Numbered from the stretch's first letter, positions 39,890 to 48,610 are shown. The stretch is DNA of 64,000 nucleotides from Vibrio aerogenes (GCF_024346755.1 NZ_AP024861.1:1426001-1490000), one strand, 5' to 3'. Numbers and translations are program-made. Notes: a model not told the origin generated them from the letters alone.

Positions 39890-39918
39890 TATCCAAATGA
39901 CCTGAATCATACATCTTC

Positions 39919-40093
39919 ATACCATTCTAAGCCCTTTTCTGATCTGGATATATCTGGTTCCGCAAACCGCTCAAGCCATCCCTTTTCGCTGATAAAAAAG
40001 GGCTTAAACAAGGGCATTAATGCCCTAATGCCCTTGTCTGTTTGCGCCACCAGACACATCCAGATGAGCAGTTTATTTTTCAGATTAATGGTA
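39919..40093. repeat. MITE-like dispersed repeat, copy 2
   Basis: A 175-bp element homologous to 14833-14999. The left end ATACCATTCTAA and the block CTGATCTGGATATATCTGG then TTCCGCAAACCGCTCAAGCC are identical in both. The interior differs by a small tandem expansion around GGGCATTAATGCCCTAATGC. The right end is CAGATGAGCAGTTTATTTTT. It sits between the RND terminator and the Hpt gene. No coding frame is present. Confidence 0.85.
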
Positions 40094-40309
40094 CCAGTTT
40101 GTTTGAGCATATATCAGTGTATTGGGGAGGGGGAGAAAACATTGTTTACCGTATTCTGTTTATTGATGCAGAAATCGCCAGTTTTGTTAACGAACGCATC
40201 GTTTTCCACATCTCTCTTTCTGAAGATCAGCTACACTTATCAAGAGTGTGAGACAAGACCTTGTTTATCGGTGAATTTTACTCTTTAGAGTCCGGATTGA
40301 GGATGGCAT

Positions 40310-40666
40310 ATGGTTGAAATTAAGTCTTTCAAGCCTGGTCGGGTGGCTGAAATGGTCGGTGAAGAAAATGTTGAAGAAATTCTGAAAGGTTATTTGATCT
40401 CTGTCTCTGATGTTCTGAAAGACTTGAGAACCTGTTGGCTGGAAAAAAATGTTGAACAGGTCAGGGTGTATTCTCATCGCATTAAATCATCGACGAGATT
40501 GATCGGAGCCGATGATTTAGCTGATGATTTTCAGCAAATTGAATCAGATACAGAGTCAGCCAACATAAATATCTGTGATGATATGGCACGGTTAACCGGT
40601 ATCGAGGTGAAATGTAATGATCTGAAAGCAGAAATTGAATCGTACCTTAACTCAACAACACATTGA
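40310..40666 (+). CDS. Stand-alone histidine phosphotransfer (Hpt) protein
   Basis: A 118-residue helical protein. The phosphorylatable His56 lies in VYSHRIKSSTRLIGADDLAD, the classical Hpt motif (H-x-[KR]-x-[SG]). The first half (EEILKGYLISVSDVLKDLRT) forms the paired helices. GAGGA lies upstream of the ATG. As the first gene of an operon with two kinases and four receiver proteins, it likely shuttles phosphate among them or acts as a sink. There is no kinase domain in the protein. Confidence 0.87.
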   Translation: MVEIKSFKPGRVAEMVGEENVEEILKGYLISVSDVLKDLRTCWLEKNVEQVRVYSHRIKSSTRLIGADDLADDFQQIESDTESANINICDDMARLTGIEVKCNDLKAEIESYLNSTTH

Positions 40667-40678
40667 GAAGGAATAAAT

Positions 40679-41845
40679 ATGAAACTGGAAGTGATATGTG
40701 TTGATGATGATGAATTTATGCTGAAGGCGATAGGCCGGGTTTTCCGGTGCCTTCGCCCTGAGTGGCAAGTTCTTTTAATTCCGGAACCTCTTCAGTGGAA
40801 AACTCAATGGAAATCATCCGGCTTTGGCGAGCCGGCTATTTTTATTTCTGATTTACTGATGCCAAAGAAGAAAGGGGATGAACTGCTGGGAGAGGTGAAA
40901 AAATATTTCCCTGAGGCTGTTCGTGTTTTACTGACCGGTGATACTTCGGCAGACATCCCCAAAAGAGCGCATGATTTTGCCCATTTTGTTTTGCCAAAAC
41001 CCTTTACGCAGTATGATTTTGAGCGACTATTCGTCAGTGCGGAACGGTTGCATAAAATGCCTTTTAACGGAGCCTGCCGGAAAAAATTAGGACTGCTTGC
41101 CGGGTTGCCGATTTTGCCAAATGCAGTCCGGGAGCTGCAACAGGTCATTGCTTCCCCGGACTGTGATGTACGTCTGATGGCGGAAGTGATTAGTCATGAA
41201 CCTGCTTTAACGGCCCGGGTTTTTCAGATTGCAAACTCTTCATATTTTGGTTTCCGCCGTGTCACTGATTCATTGCCTGAAGCCATCGGACGTCTGGGAG
41301 CAACACTGCTTGAAACGATTGCTTTGTCATTGCTGGCGCATATCCCGTATAAAAGAGTTTCCCCCTCTCAGCAAAAAAGGATTTCGGAAAAGGCTTTAAA
41401 AACGGCTTCTGTTGCCCGGATGTTTGCTAAAAATCTTCAATTCAGCCGACGGGATCAGGATAAAGTCTTTATCGCGACAATTCTGACCGCAATTGGCCGC
41501 TTACTGGTGATTGAAGAGGGCGCTGCTGAAGACCAGGTCCGGGATTTTCTGGGGCTGCAGGAGACATTCGAAGATCACCATGTTGTTGCTGCCTATCTGC
41601 TGATTTTGTGGGGATATGAAATTGAAACCGGGGAACTGATTTTAAATCAGAATAAGGTGCATTTTTCCAGCGAGAATGAAGCAGAAAGGCTTGGGAGTAC
41701 GATTGCGCTGGCCACGCTCACCGAGCCTCTGGAGACAGAAGAACAGTTTGAGCAGCTTGCTCTGCAATTGCCGGAACAGATTAGTGCGATGCTGATGGAT
41801 TTAATGCCACAGCTTCTTGAAGCCGGTCCCAATTTTTTTGAATGA
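40679..41845 (+). CDS. Response regulator with HDOD output domain
   Basis: A 388-residue protein. The receiver domain is at residues 1-125: acidic VDDDEFM, phospho-Asp in AIFISDLLMPKKKGDELLGE, Thr in VLLTGDTSA, and Lys in FVLPKPFTQYDF. An HDOD domain fills about residues 135-335 (GLPILPNAVRELQQVIASPD; ISHEPALTARVFQIANSSYF; LPEAIGRLGATLLETIALSL). HDOD is related to HD phosphohydrolases but usually lacks the metal site and acts as a signalling adaptor. It is 12 bases after the Hpt gene. Its partner proteins are unknown. Confidence 0.88.
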   Translation: MKLEVICVDDDEFMLKAIGRVFRCLRPEWQVLLIPEPLQWKTQWKSSGFGEPAIFISDLLMPKKKGDELLGEVKKYFPEAVRVLLTGDTSADIPKRAHDFAHFVLPKPFTQYDFERLFVSAERLHKMPFNGACRKKLGLLAGLPILPNAVRELQQVIASPDCDVRLMAEVISHEPALTARVFQIANSSYFGFRRVTDSLPEAIGRLGATLLETIALSLLAHIPYKRVSPSQQKRISEKALKTASVARMFAKNLQFSRRDQDKVFIATILTAIGRLLVIEEGAAEDQVRDFLGLQETFEDHHVVAAYLLILWGYEIETGELILNQNKVHFSSENEAERLGSTIALATLTEPLETEEQFEQLALQLPEQISAMLMDLMPQLLEAGPNFFE

Positions 41846-41859
41846 TAAGGAGAAACGGT

Positions 41860-42225
41860 ATGGCGGTCAATGTCACTATCGCTGATGATTCAAGAATGTC
41901 CAGAAAGTCTGTGATACGGGCACTCCCGGAAGAGTGGGATATTGAAATTCATGAAGCGCAGAATGGCAAAGAGGCGATAGATAACTATTCTCAGGGTCTG
42001 GCCGATGTATTGTTTCTGGATTTAACCATGCCGGAAATGGATGGTTTTGAGGTGTTAGAACATTTGCATGATATCGATGCCAAATCTATAGTCATTGTGA
42101 TTAGTGCGGACATTCAGCCCTATTCACAGAAAAGAGTGAAACAGCTGGGTGCTGCTTCATTTATCAAGAAACCACTGGAGCCTTCTCATCTGCATGAGGT
42201 ATTACATGAGGTAGGACTATTATGA
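41860..42225 (+). CDS. Single-domain CheY-like response regulator
   Basis: A 121-residue stand-alone receiver. The ATG at 41860 has AAGGAG 7 bases upstream; an earlier ATG at 41842 would overlap that ribosome site. Phosphorylation residues are intact: acidic ADDSRMSRKSV, Asp in VLFLDLTMPEMDGFEVLEH, Ser in VIVISADIQPY, and Lys in FIKKPLEPS. With no output domain, it should act by protein contact or as a phosphate sink. It overlaps the CheC/X-like gene by four bases (ATGA), a strong sign of coupled expression. Confidence 0.9.
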   Translation: MAVNVTIADDSRMSRKSVIRALPEEWDIEIHEAQNGKEAIDNYSQGLADVLFLDLTMPEMDGFEVLEHLHDIDAKSIVIVISADIQPYSQKRVKQLGAASFIKKPLEPSHLHEVLHEVGLL

Positions 42226-42803
42226 GCACGCTATTGACAGAAGATCACAAGGATGCCCTGCAGGAATTTATGAACATTTCAATGGGCCAGGCTGCCAGCA
42301 AACTGGCGAGTTTGCTTGATCTGCATGTCACGATTTCTGTACCAAATGTCCATATAGCAACTGATGAAGATTTAGAGCGGATTCAGTCCCGCGAGGATGC
42401 TTATTTCTATACCCGGCAATCATTTTTCGGGGAGATGGATGGAGAGCTGATTACAATTATCAGTCGTCAGGGGTGTAAGACCGTTGTCAACGATCTGAAC
42501 CGGGCGAAAGGATATGAAACAGGAGCGATTGAACTTGAAGAAAGTATCCTGGACATTTCCAATATATTGTCTGGTGCAAGCCTGAAAGGGCTGTGTCAGC
42601 AGATTGATGTGAAAACCAGAATTCAGCCGCCGGTTTTGTTTGAACCTTCCAAACAAGCGTTACCTGTTTCAGACTGGAAGCTGTCTCTGGTGATGGAAAT
42701 TATGTTTCTGATTGAAAAAGATTCATTTTCTGCCAATACAATTATCTGCTTTGCTGACAAAGAACTGGACAAAGTGTTCAAACGTTTGGATAAGTTAATG
42801 TAG
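42222..42803 (+). CDS. CheC/CheX-like phosphatase
   Basis: A 193-residue protein with two repeats of the CheC/CheX active-site pattern Asp/Glu-x2-Asn: DALQEFMNISMGQAASKLAS near residue 15 and EESILDISNILSGASLKGL near residue 108. Such proteins dephosphorylate CheY-like receivers. The gene overlaps the CheY-like gene, so that protein is the natural substrate. No flagellar or chemotaxis genes are nearby, so the pair may serve the local signalling circuit rather than the flagellar motor. Confidence 0.82.
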   Translation: MSTLLTEDHKDALQEFMNISMGQAASKLASLLDLHVTISVPNVHIATDEDLERIQSREDAYFYTRQSFFGEMDGELITIISRQGCKTVVNDLNRAKGYETGAIELEESILDISNILSGASLKGLCQQIDVKTRIQPPVLFEPSKQALPVSDWKLSLVMEIMFLIEKDSFSANTIICFADKELDKVFKRLDKLM

Positions 42804-42811
42804 GAATTGCA

Positions 42812-44134
42812 ATGGGCAAAAGTCGGTTATTGTTATCAGATTTACTGGATCAGCTCAGTTTTGCTTTATGCATCGTACGGAATGATTATGTCATTGTGAA
42901 AGCAAATGATTATTTTCAGTCCCGTATACTTTTTGAAGGCGAAACAATGCAAGGGAAAAACATTCTTGAACTTTTTCCTGATTCTGCCGGCTATCTGAAA
43001 CGTAAGATTGATACTGCACTTGTGATTGAATCTTCGAGCTTCTCTTCCTGGGAACAAAAACCCCATGTATTACCTTTTAAAAGTTCCCGGCCGGTTTCAG
43101 GGGAAGAGTATCAGATGTATCAGGATATTGAAGTCATTCCCATTCACAGTGATGATGGCGCAATTGAACATGTTTGTTTGTGTGTATACGACGTGACCAT
43201 TCAGGCGAGTCAGCAAAACCAGCTGAAAGATGTGTCCCGCCAGCTCGAACAGGAACACAGCGAACAAAGTATCCTGATTAAAAAACTTGAAGAAGCTCAG
43301 GGGCAACTGATTCAGTCTGAGAAAATGGCATCCATCGGGCAGCTGTCTGCCGGTATTGCACATGAAATCAACAACCCTATTGGTTTTATCACTTCGAATA
43401 TTCAAACGCTGAATGATTATTTTAACCGGCTGGCATCGGTGATTGAGTCAATGAAGCAGATGATTATGAAGTCAGAAGATGAATCCCTGATCGCTCAGTG
43501 TCATGAGCTGCTGTCCCATCATCATATGGATTTTATTTTAGAAGACACATCTGAACTGATTGATGAGTCGCTGGAAGGTTCTTCGCGCGTTATGTCGATT
43601 ATTAAAAACCTGAAGGAGTTCTCTCATGTGGACGGTTCAGAATGGTCCTATGCCTGTCTGGCAAACTGCATCGAGTCAACATTAAAGATTATTAATAATG
43701 AAATTAAATACAATATCAGTGTTGAGAAGGATTTTTCTGAGAATATTCCCGATGTGTTTTGCCAGCCTATGCAAATTAATCAGGTTCTGCTCAATCTTCT
43801 GGTCAATGCCAGTCAGGCGATTGAGGGAGAAGGTACAATTTATATATCTTTACATGAATTGGATGACAATCAGGTTGAGATCAGGGTTCGTGATACCGGA
43901 TCTGGTATTCCTGATACGATTAAAGACCGGATATTTGAACCTTTCTTCACAACGAAAGCGGTGGGATCCGGTACCGGGCTGGGATTATCTGTTTCTTATG
44001 GAATCATTAAGAATCATCAGGGAGAAATAAAGGTTGAGAGTACCGAAGGTCAGGGCTCTGAGTTCATTATATGTCTCCCGGTTGACAGAAATGTGTTAGT
44101 TGATGAAGAAGCTGCAGAACAGGCCGGGAGTTGA
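42812..44134 (+). CDS. Soluble PAS-histidine kinase
   Basis: A 440-residue cytoplasmic kinase with no membrane segment. A PAS domain spans about residues 10-130 (CIVRNDYVIVKANDYFQSR), followed by a coiled coil (QLEQEHSEQSILIKKLEEAQ). The H-box is SIGQLSAGIAHEINNPIGFI with His184, the N-box is QVLLNLLVNASQAIEGEG, and the ATP lid is RDTGSGIPDTI followed by FFTTKAVGSGTGLGLSV. All catalytic boxes are intact. It is the first of two adjacent related kinases, each able to feed the receivers of the operon. The PAS ligand is unknown. Confidence 0.9.
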   Translation: MGKSRLLLSDLLDQLSFALCIVRNDYVIVKANDYFQSRILFEGETMQGKNILELFPDSAGYLKRKIDTALVIESSSFSSWEQKPHVLPFKSSRPVSGEEYQMYQDIEVIPIHSDDGAIEHVCLCVYDVTIQASQQNQLKDVSRQLEQEHSEQSILIKKLEEAQGQLIQSEKMASIGQLSAGIAHEINNPIGFITSNIQTLNDYFNRLASVIESMKQMIMKSEDESLIAQCHELLSHHHMDFILEDTSELIDESLEGSSRVMSIIKNLKEFSHVDGSEWSYACLANCIESTLKIINNEIKYNISVEKDFSENIPDVFCQPMQINQVLLNLLVNASQAIEGEGTIYISLHELDDNQVEIRVRDTGSGIPDTIKDRIFEPFFTTKAVGSGTGLGLSVSYGIIKNHQGEIKVESTEGQGSEFIICLPVDRNVLVDEEAAEQAGS

Positions 44135-44152
44135 AACGACAGGGGGTGAATC

Positions 44153-45481
44153 ATGTCAGATTCACAGTTAAATCAGCATCAGATACGGGTGTTGTCAGCA
44201 AACAGATATGACCATCATCCGGATCAGAAATTTGCTGCAACTCTGATGAGGATTCTGCTCTCTTCCGGCTCCAGGCTGAGATGTATTGAGCGTTTTATGG
44301 ACATGATGTCCCACAACTTTCCTGAGCTGCAGATGTGTTTGTTTTCTGCACACAGTGAATCCCGGTTATCTCTGCTTTGTGCCAGACCTGAACTGACAGA
44401 ACTAGCGTCTGAGCGGTTTTTCCCGGTGTTAAGCACCGAATCCTGTTGCATCATCAGCCATCTGAATGATTTTGATACCTGGAACAACAGCTATGCTGAA
44501 TTGTTTCCCGCGGCCGCACAATGCCTGCTTTTTTCAGCCAGTATCAATACGCGTCATTACACGCTGATGGTCATGAGCTCTGCCGAAGATATTGAACTGG
44601 AGCCATGGTTTCAGAAATTTTGTTATACATGTGATCTCATCCGTATCATTTCAGAGTACATGACTTTTGTTGAATCTCATTTTGAACAGGTTGAATACAT
44701 TCAGCAAAGAGAAAAATTTGCTTCTCTAGGGCAGCTTGCTGCCGGTGTTGCTCATGAAATCAACAATCCTCTGGCTTTTATTATGAGTAATTTCAATACA
44801 TTGAATACGTATTTCAGCCAGTTAAAATCAATGATTGGACAATCGGGCATGGTGCTGGATGAGGCGGCGGAATTTTTACTTGAAGACAGTGACGCGATTT
44901 TGTCAGAAACCTACGAAGGACTGACCCGGATTCAAAGTATTGTTACCAGTCTGAATGTTTATGAGCATGAATCATCAGGGGCACCACGTCAAATTGATTT
45001 AAGGGATGTGATTAGTACGGCACTGAGTATGATTAGTGGTGAAATCAGACTGAAAGCTGAAGTGAATTATCAGATACCGGATGAACCTTTTTATGTCAGT
45101 GGGTACCCGGCCCGTCTTCAGCAGGTCATCATTCATTTGATTGTCAATGCACTTCAGTCTGTTCAGCATGATCATGGCAAAATCGGTTTGGTCTTGAGTG
45201 TCGATAACGCTGAAAAAAATCCGGCAAAAAAAATTGTCTCGCTGACGATTGAAGACAATGGTAGAGGGATTCCGCAAGAGAATTTAAAACGTATTTTTGA
45301 CCCGTTTTTTACCACGAAAAGAGTGGGGGATGGGGTTGGTTTAGGGTTGTCTGTTGCGAAAGAAATAATCGAAGAACACCATGGCCATATCTCTGTTGAG
45401 TCTGAAGAGATGCGGGGAACAAAAGTGCTGATCCAGCTTCCGGGTCAGGTTTGTTTTACGGATAAATATGATGCGTTTTAA
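44153..45481 (+). CDS. Soluble histidine kinase with N-terminal GAF-like sensor
   Basis: A 442-residue cytoplasmic kinase. The N-terminal half (residues 20-180) looks like a degenerate GAF fold (LMRILLSSGSRLRCIERFMD; QCLLFSASINTRHYTLMVMS) with several Cys residues. The H-box SLGQLAAGVAHEINNPLAFI has His201, and the HATPase has IEDNGRGIPQENL and VGDGVGLGLSVAKEI. It shares the same H-box type as the preceding kinase, suggesting duplication. Its 3' end overlaps the next gene by 14 bases. No H-NOX or FIST (NosP) sensor gene is present in the window, so the input to this pair is open. Confidence 0.87.
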   Translation: MSDSQLNQHQIRVLSANRYDHHPDQKFAATLMRILLSSGSRLRCIERFMDMMSHNFPELQMCLFSAHSESRLSLLCARPELTELASERFFPVLSTESCCIISHLNDFDTWNNSYAELFPAAAQCLLFSASINTRHYTLMVMSSAEDIELEPWFQKFCYTCDLIRIISEYMTFVESHFEQVEYIQQREKFASLGQLAAGVAHEINNPLAFIMSNFNTLNTYFSQLKSMIGQSGMVLDEAAEFLLEDSDAILSETYEGLTRIQSIVTSLNVYEHESSGAPRQIDLRDVISTALSMISGEIRLKAEVNYQIPDEPFYVSGYPARLQQVIIHLIVNALQSVQHDHGKIGLVLSVDNAEKNPAKKIVSLTIEDNGRGIPQENLKRIFDPFFTTKRVGDGVGLGLSVAKEIIEEHHGHISVESEEMRGTKVLIQLPGQVCFTDKYDAF

Positions 45482-47084
45482 AGAAATTCTGCTGGTTGAT
45501 GATGAACAAAAAGTATTGAAGGCACTAAAACGTGAGCTGAGAGGCCGGGTTGGTGTGATTCATTGTGCATCTTCCGCAGATGAAGCGTTACAGATTCTGG
45601 CTGAAAATCCGGTCGAGCTGGTGATTTCAGATTACAAAATGCCGGGAAGAGACGGAGCCGAACTGGTGATTGATATTCGCAGACAATATCCCTATGTCAT
45701 GACAATTATCTTATCCGGGCAGGCTGATTTATCCGGGATTTCAAGAGCTTTGAATGAAGGCCAGCTGTATCGTTTTATTAAAAAACCCTGGAAAATCCAG
45801 CAATTGCTTGAAGCAATTAAAGACAGCTTCAGAGAAGCGGAAACAAGGCATGGCCTGGATTGTATGACCGGTTTGAAAAACTTACTCAGGCTGAACCAGT
45901 ATGTTGATCAGCTTCGTCAGCAGATGGAACAGTTACCGATTGTTGTTATCGTCCATATCTCCGGTGTGAAAGCCGTGAATGAAAACTATGGTTTTCAGAC
46001 CGGCAACCGGCTTTTGTGTGATATCGCCCGTCATTTATATCAGGATGATGATGCACAGGATTTGTATCGTCAGGGTAATAATTATCTCTTTTTACTGCCT
46101 GTGGACAAGCATCTCTATGACAGAGTTCAACAGTTAAATCAGCATATCCGGTCCCGTCACACCTTTGACCGTGAGATTGAATTCTGTTCATCGGTGCATT
46201 TGATGGAGCTGCCGGTTCAGGAGGAAATGACTGCAGGTTATTTATCAGAGCGTATCCATTCTCATTCATTTCCGTTTGAAGGGGATTCGTCACTCAACAT
46301 TATTTGTGAGGATCCCCTTACTTCGGATATTTATCAGTTATTTGCTATTCAGAAAGGGCTTCAGAATGATGAGTTTCTGGCATTTTATCAGCCGCAGTGG
46401 AATATCCGGCAGCAGCGACTGGAAGGTATGGAAGCTCTGGCCCGCTGGCAGAATACCAAAGGCAACGTTTTTTCACCGGTTAATTTTTTCTCAGTTCTGG
46501 ATAAATATAATATAATTGAATTACTTACTGAAAAAATTTTGCAATGTGTTGTGGTATTTATCGAAGAAAACAATGCGTTGCTGGAAAATCTGCACATCAG
46601 TATTAATGTTCCCGGACGCATGCTGATTGACGGTGAATTTTTTGAATTACTTGAAAAGTGTACGAAGTTAGATAAACAGCTTATTTCAAAGTTATCGGTA
46701 GAAATTACTGAACAAGACTGTATCGATAATTTCGCCAGAGCGAAAAGTGAGCTAAAACGGCTGAAGTCACTGGGAATCTCTTGTGCGCTGGATGATTTCG
46801 GTACGGGGTATGCCGGATATGAATACCTTTACGAAATGCCATTTGATGTGCTGAAAATTGATGGCCGGTTTGTTCAGTCGATTGGTGAACATCAGGCTAC
46901 GAATGTTGTTTTACAGTCTATGATTGATAGTGCCCGGACACTAAATATGAAGGTGATTGCTGAGTGGGTGGAAACTCAGGAGCAGGTCGACTTGCTCAGA
47001 AAGCTGGGATGTTCTGTGATCCAGGGGCATTTGGTTGGTGAAGCATTATCACCTGAAGCGTTAGTTGAATATTTATCGAAGTAG
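45468..47084 (+). CDS. Response regulator with degenerate GGDEF and intact EAL domain (c-di-GMP phosphodiesterase)
   Basis: A 538-residue protein. The receiver is at residues 1-125 (phospho-Asp in LVISDYKMPGRDGAELV; KKPWK). A GGDEF-like domain follows in which the signature is replaced by RQGNNYLFL, so cyclase activity is not expected. The EAL domain at about residues 280-535 keeps its key residues: MEALARW, the Asn in ISINVPGRML, LSVEITEQD, DDFGTGYAGYE, LKIDGRF, AEWVE and IQGHLVG. It should hydrolyse c-di-GMP, controlled by phosphorylation. It resembles HnoB of Shewanella (from memory), a kinase-activated phosphodiesterase. The start overlaps the upstream kinase gene. Confidence 0.9.
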   Translation: MMRFKEILLVDDEQKVLKALKRELRGRVGVIHCASSADEALQILAENPVELVISDYKMPGRDGAELVIDIRRQYPYVMTIILSGQADLSGISRALNEGQLYRFIKKPWKIQQLLEAIKDSFREAETRHGLDCMTGLKNLLRLNQYVDQLRQQMEQLPIVVIVHISGVKAVNENYGFQTGNRLLCDIARHLYQDDDAQDLYRQGNNYLFLLPVDKHLYDRVQQLNQHIRSRHTFDREIEFCSSVHLMELPVQEEMTAGYLSERIHSHSFPFEGDSSLNIICEDPLTSDIYQLFAIQKGLQNDEFLAFYQPQWNIRQQRLEGMEALARWQNTKGNVFSPVNFFSVLDKYNIIELLTEKILQCVVVFIEENNALLENLHISINVPGRMLIDGEFFELLEKCTKLDKQLISKLSVEITEQDCIDNFARAKSELKRLKSLGISCALDDFGTGYAGYEYLYEMPFDVLKIDGRFVQSIGEHQATNVVLQSMIDSARTLNMKVIAEWVETQEQVDLLRKLGCSVIQGHLVGEALSPEALVEYLSK

Positions 47085-47105
47085 CGATTAAACAGGAGAG
47101 GCGCC

Positions 47106-48461
47106 ATGGAAAAAACAGCCGGAACAGTGTCTCAGACAACCGATAAGCTGACCATATTATTATTAGATGATGAAAGTGACATCCTGAAAGCACTGAACCG
47201 TGTGTTACGGATGAGTTATCAGGTTGCTGCATTTACTGAAGGGAAAGAAGCGCTTGAGTATATGGCCACGCATGAAGTGTCGATTATCATTTCGGATATG
47301 CGAATGCCGGAAATGGATGGCGCCGAATTTCTTGAAAAAGCAAAAGCACTTCAGCCAGAAACCATCCGGATACTATTAACTGGCTACAGTGACATTCAGT
47401 CGACAATTAAAGCGATTAATTCCGGTGGTATTCACACATACATCAGCAAGCCCTGGGATAATGAAAACCTGAAACTGACGGTTGAGAAAGCTGCAGAGTT
47501 TTTTCATCTGAAGCATGAAAAAGAACGCCTGTCGAAGGAGCTGGAAGAGCGGAATTTACAACTGGAGCAGATGAATGAAGCGTTGGAAGATTCCAATGCC
47601 AAACTGACAGATTTTAACCTGAAACTGGAACAGAAAGTTGAAGAAAGAACCCAGGCATTAAAAGGGTCGAATCTGCGCCTTGAAGCTTTACTGAAAAGCC
47701 GCAACAAAACCTTCCGGGATATTCTCAGTATGGTCACTGCAATTATTGAGCACCGGACAGGCTTTCCGGCAGATCATGCCGAACGGATTGCCAATCAGGC
47801 GAAAGCCGTTGCGCAGCGCATGCACCTGTCTGAGTCGGATGTCGGACATGTTTATTTATGTGGGCTGATGCATCAAATTGGGCTGATTGGTGCAAAAGAT
47901 TCGGAAATTGAAATGACCAGAGTCGATCCTGAGAGTCAGATTCCGATTTCTCCGAGTGCGAACCCGGTCGTTGGCGCGAAAGTTGTTGCAAATATCAAAC
48001 GGTTTGAGCCACTTGTTGATATTATTTACCATCAGGATGAACATTATGACGGGAGTGGCCGGCCAGACCATTTAAGAGAAGAAGAAATACCAGTCGGTGC
48101 CCGTATTATCAAAGTGGTGAAGGATTACGACTTTTATGTGGCCTCTCCCTATAACCCCCGACGGATGACAACAAAAAGTGCGCAGGGTTATCTGAAGGAG
48201 CAGGGGGGACATATGTATGATCCCGAAGTGGTGAATATTTATCTGGCCATGATTCAGCAACCGGGACAGCTGGAAGATGGTTTAGAGTTATGCATTGGCC
48301 TGAGTGAAGTCCGTCCGGGCATGATTATCAAGAAAGACTTGTATCTGCCGAACGGGAATTTGATGCTGACGGCGGGTAATTCTATCAGTTCTGCCTTGTT
48401 ATCACGGCTGAAATCCATTGAAAGACAAACCAACATGCCAATTGCTGTCTATATCGGTTAA
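47106..48461 (+). CDS. Response regulator with degenerate HD-GYP domain
   Basis: A 451-residue protein. The receiver is at residues 12-130 (LLLDDESD; IIISDMRMPEMDGAEFL; YISKPWDNEN), followed by a long coiled coil (residues 133-195) and an HD-GYP-like domain. Catalytic signatures are eroded: the HD dyad reads LMHQIGLIG, so the Asp is replaced by Gln; the later HP position reads NPVVGA; and the GYP region reads HYDGSGRPDHL preceded by YHQDE rather than HHE. Metal binding is therefore unlikely. In Shewanella the HnoD degenerate HD-GYP protein inhibits the neighbouring EAL phosphodiesterase until phosphorylated. The same role is inferred here. Confidence 0.88.
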   Translation: MEKTAGTVSQTTDKLTILLLDDESDILKALNRVLRMSYQVAAFTEGKEALEYMATHEVSIIISDMRMPEMDGAEFLEKAKALQPETIRILLTGYSDIQSTIKAINSGGIHTYISKPWDNENLKLTVEKAAEFFHLKHEKERLSKELEERNLQLEQMNEALEDSNAKLTDFNLKLEQKVEERTQALKGSNLRLEALLKSRNKTFRDILSMVTAIIEHRTGFPADHAERIANQAKAVAQRMHLSESDVGHVYLCGLMHQIGLIGAKDSEIEMTRVDPESQIPISPSANPVVGAKVVANIKRFEPLVDIIYHQDEHYDGSGRPDHLREEEIPVGARIIKVVKDYDFYVASPYNPRRMTTKSAQGYLKEQGGHMYDPEVVNIYLAMIQQPGQLEDGLELCIGLSEVRPGMIIKKDLYLPNGNLMLTAGNSISSALLSRLKSIERQTNMPIAVYIG

Positions 48462-48483
48462 TTCCGGCGCAAACGGTCATATG

Positions 48484-48528
48484 ATACCAAACCCATCCGG
48501 ATGATCAGGTATTTCATCCGATTGGTAT
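48484..48528. repeat. Short palindromic derivative of the MITE-like family
   Basis: 45 bp bounded by ATACCAA and TTGGTAT. The interior ATCCGGATGATCAG resembles ATCCAGATGATCAG near the right end of copy 1. It looks like an internally deleted family member and lies 23 bases past the HD-GYP stop, where it may also terminate transcription. Confidence 0.6.
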
Positions 48529-48610
48529 GTTTCATTTCCCTTATTCGTCTCAGTTTTTGTATACAACTGTATCATTTTTAATATGATTTATATCTTATTC
48601 TTATTAAAAA

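Larger units (their letters stand above)
39819..40309. promoter_or_regulatory. Region between RND operon and Hpt operon
   Basis: 491 bases holding the RND terminator, the copy-2 repeat and about 200 bases of probable promoter for the signalling operon. Small open frames here lie within the repeat and are not credible. Confidence 0.5.

Noticed and set aside
39857..40288. Open frames of 143 and 69 residues between the RND operon and the Hpt gene
   Set aside because: They run through the MITE-like repeat and the terminator, so they are chance frames in repeat DNA.
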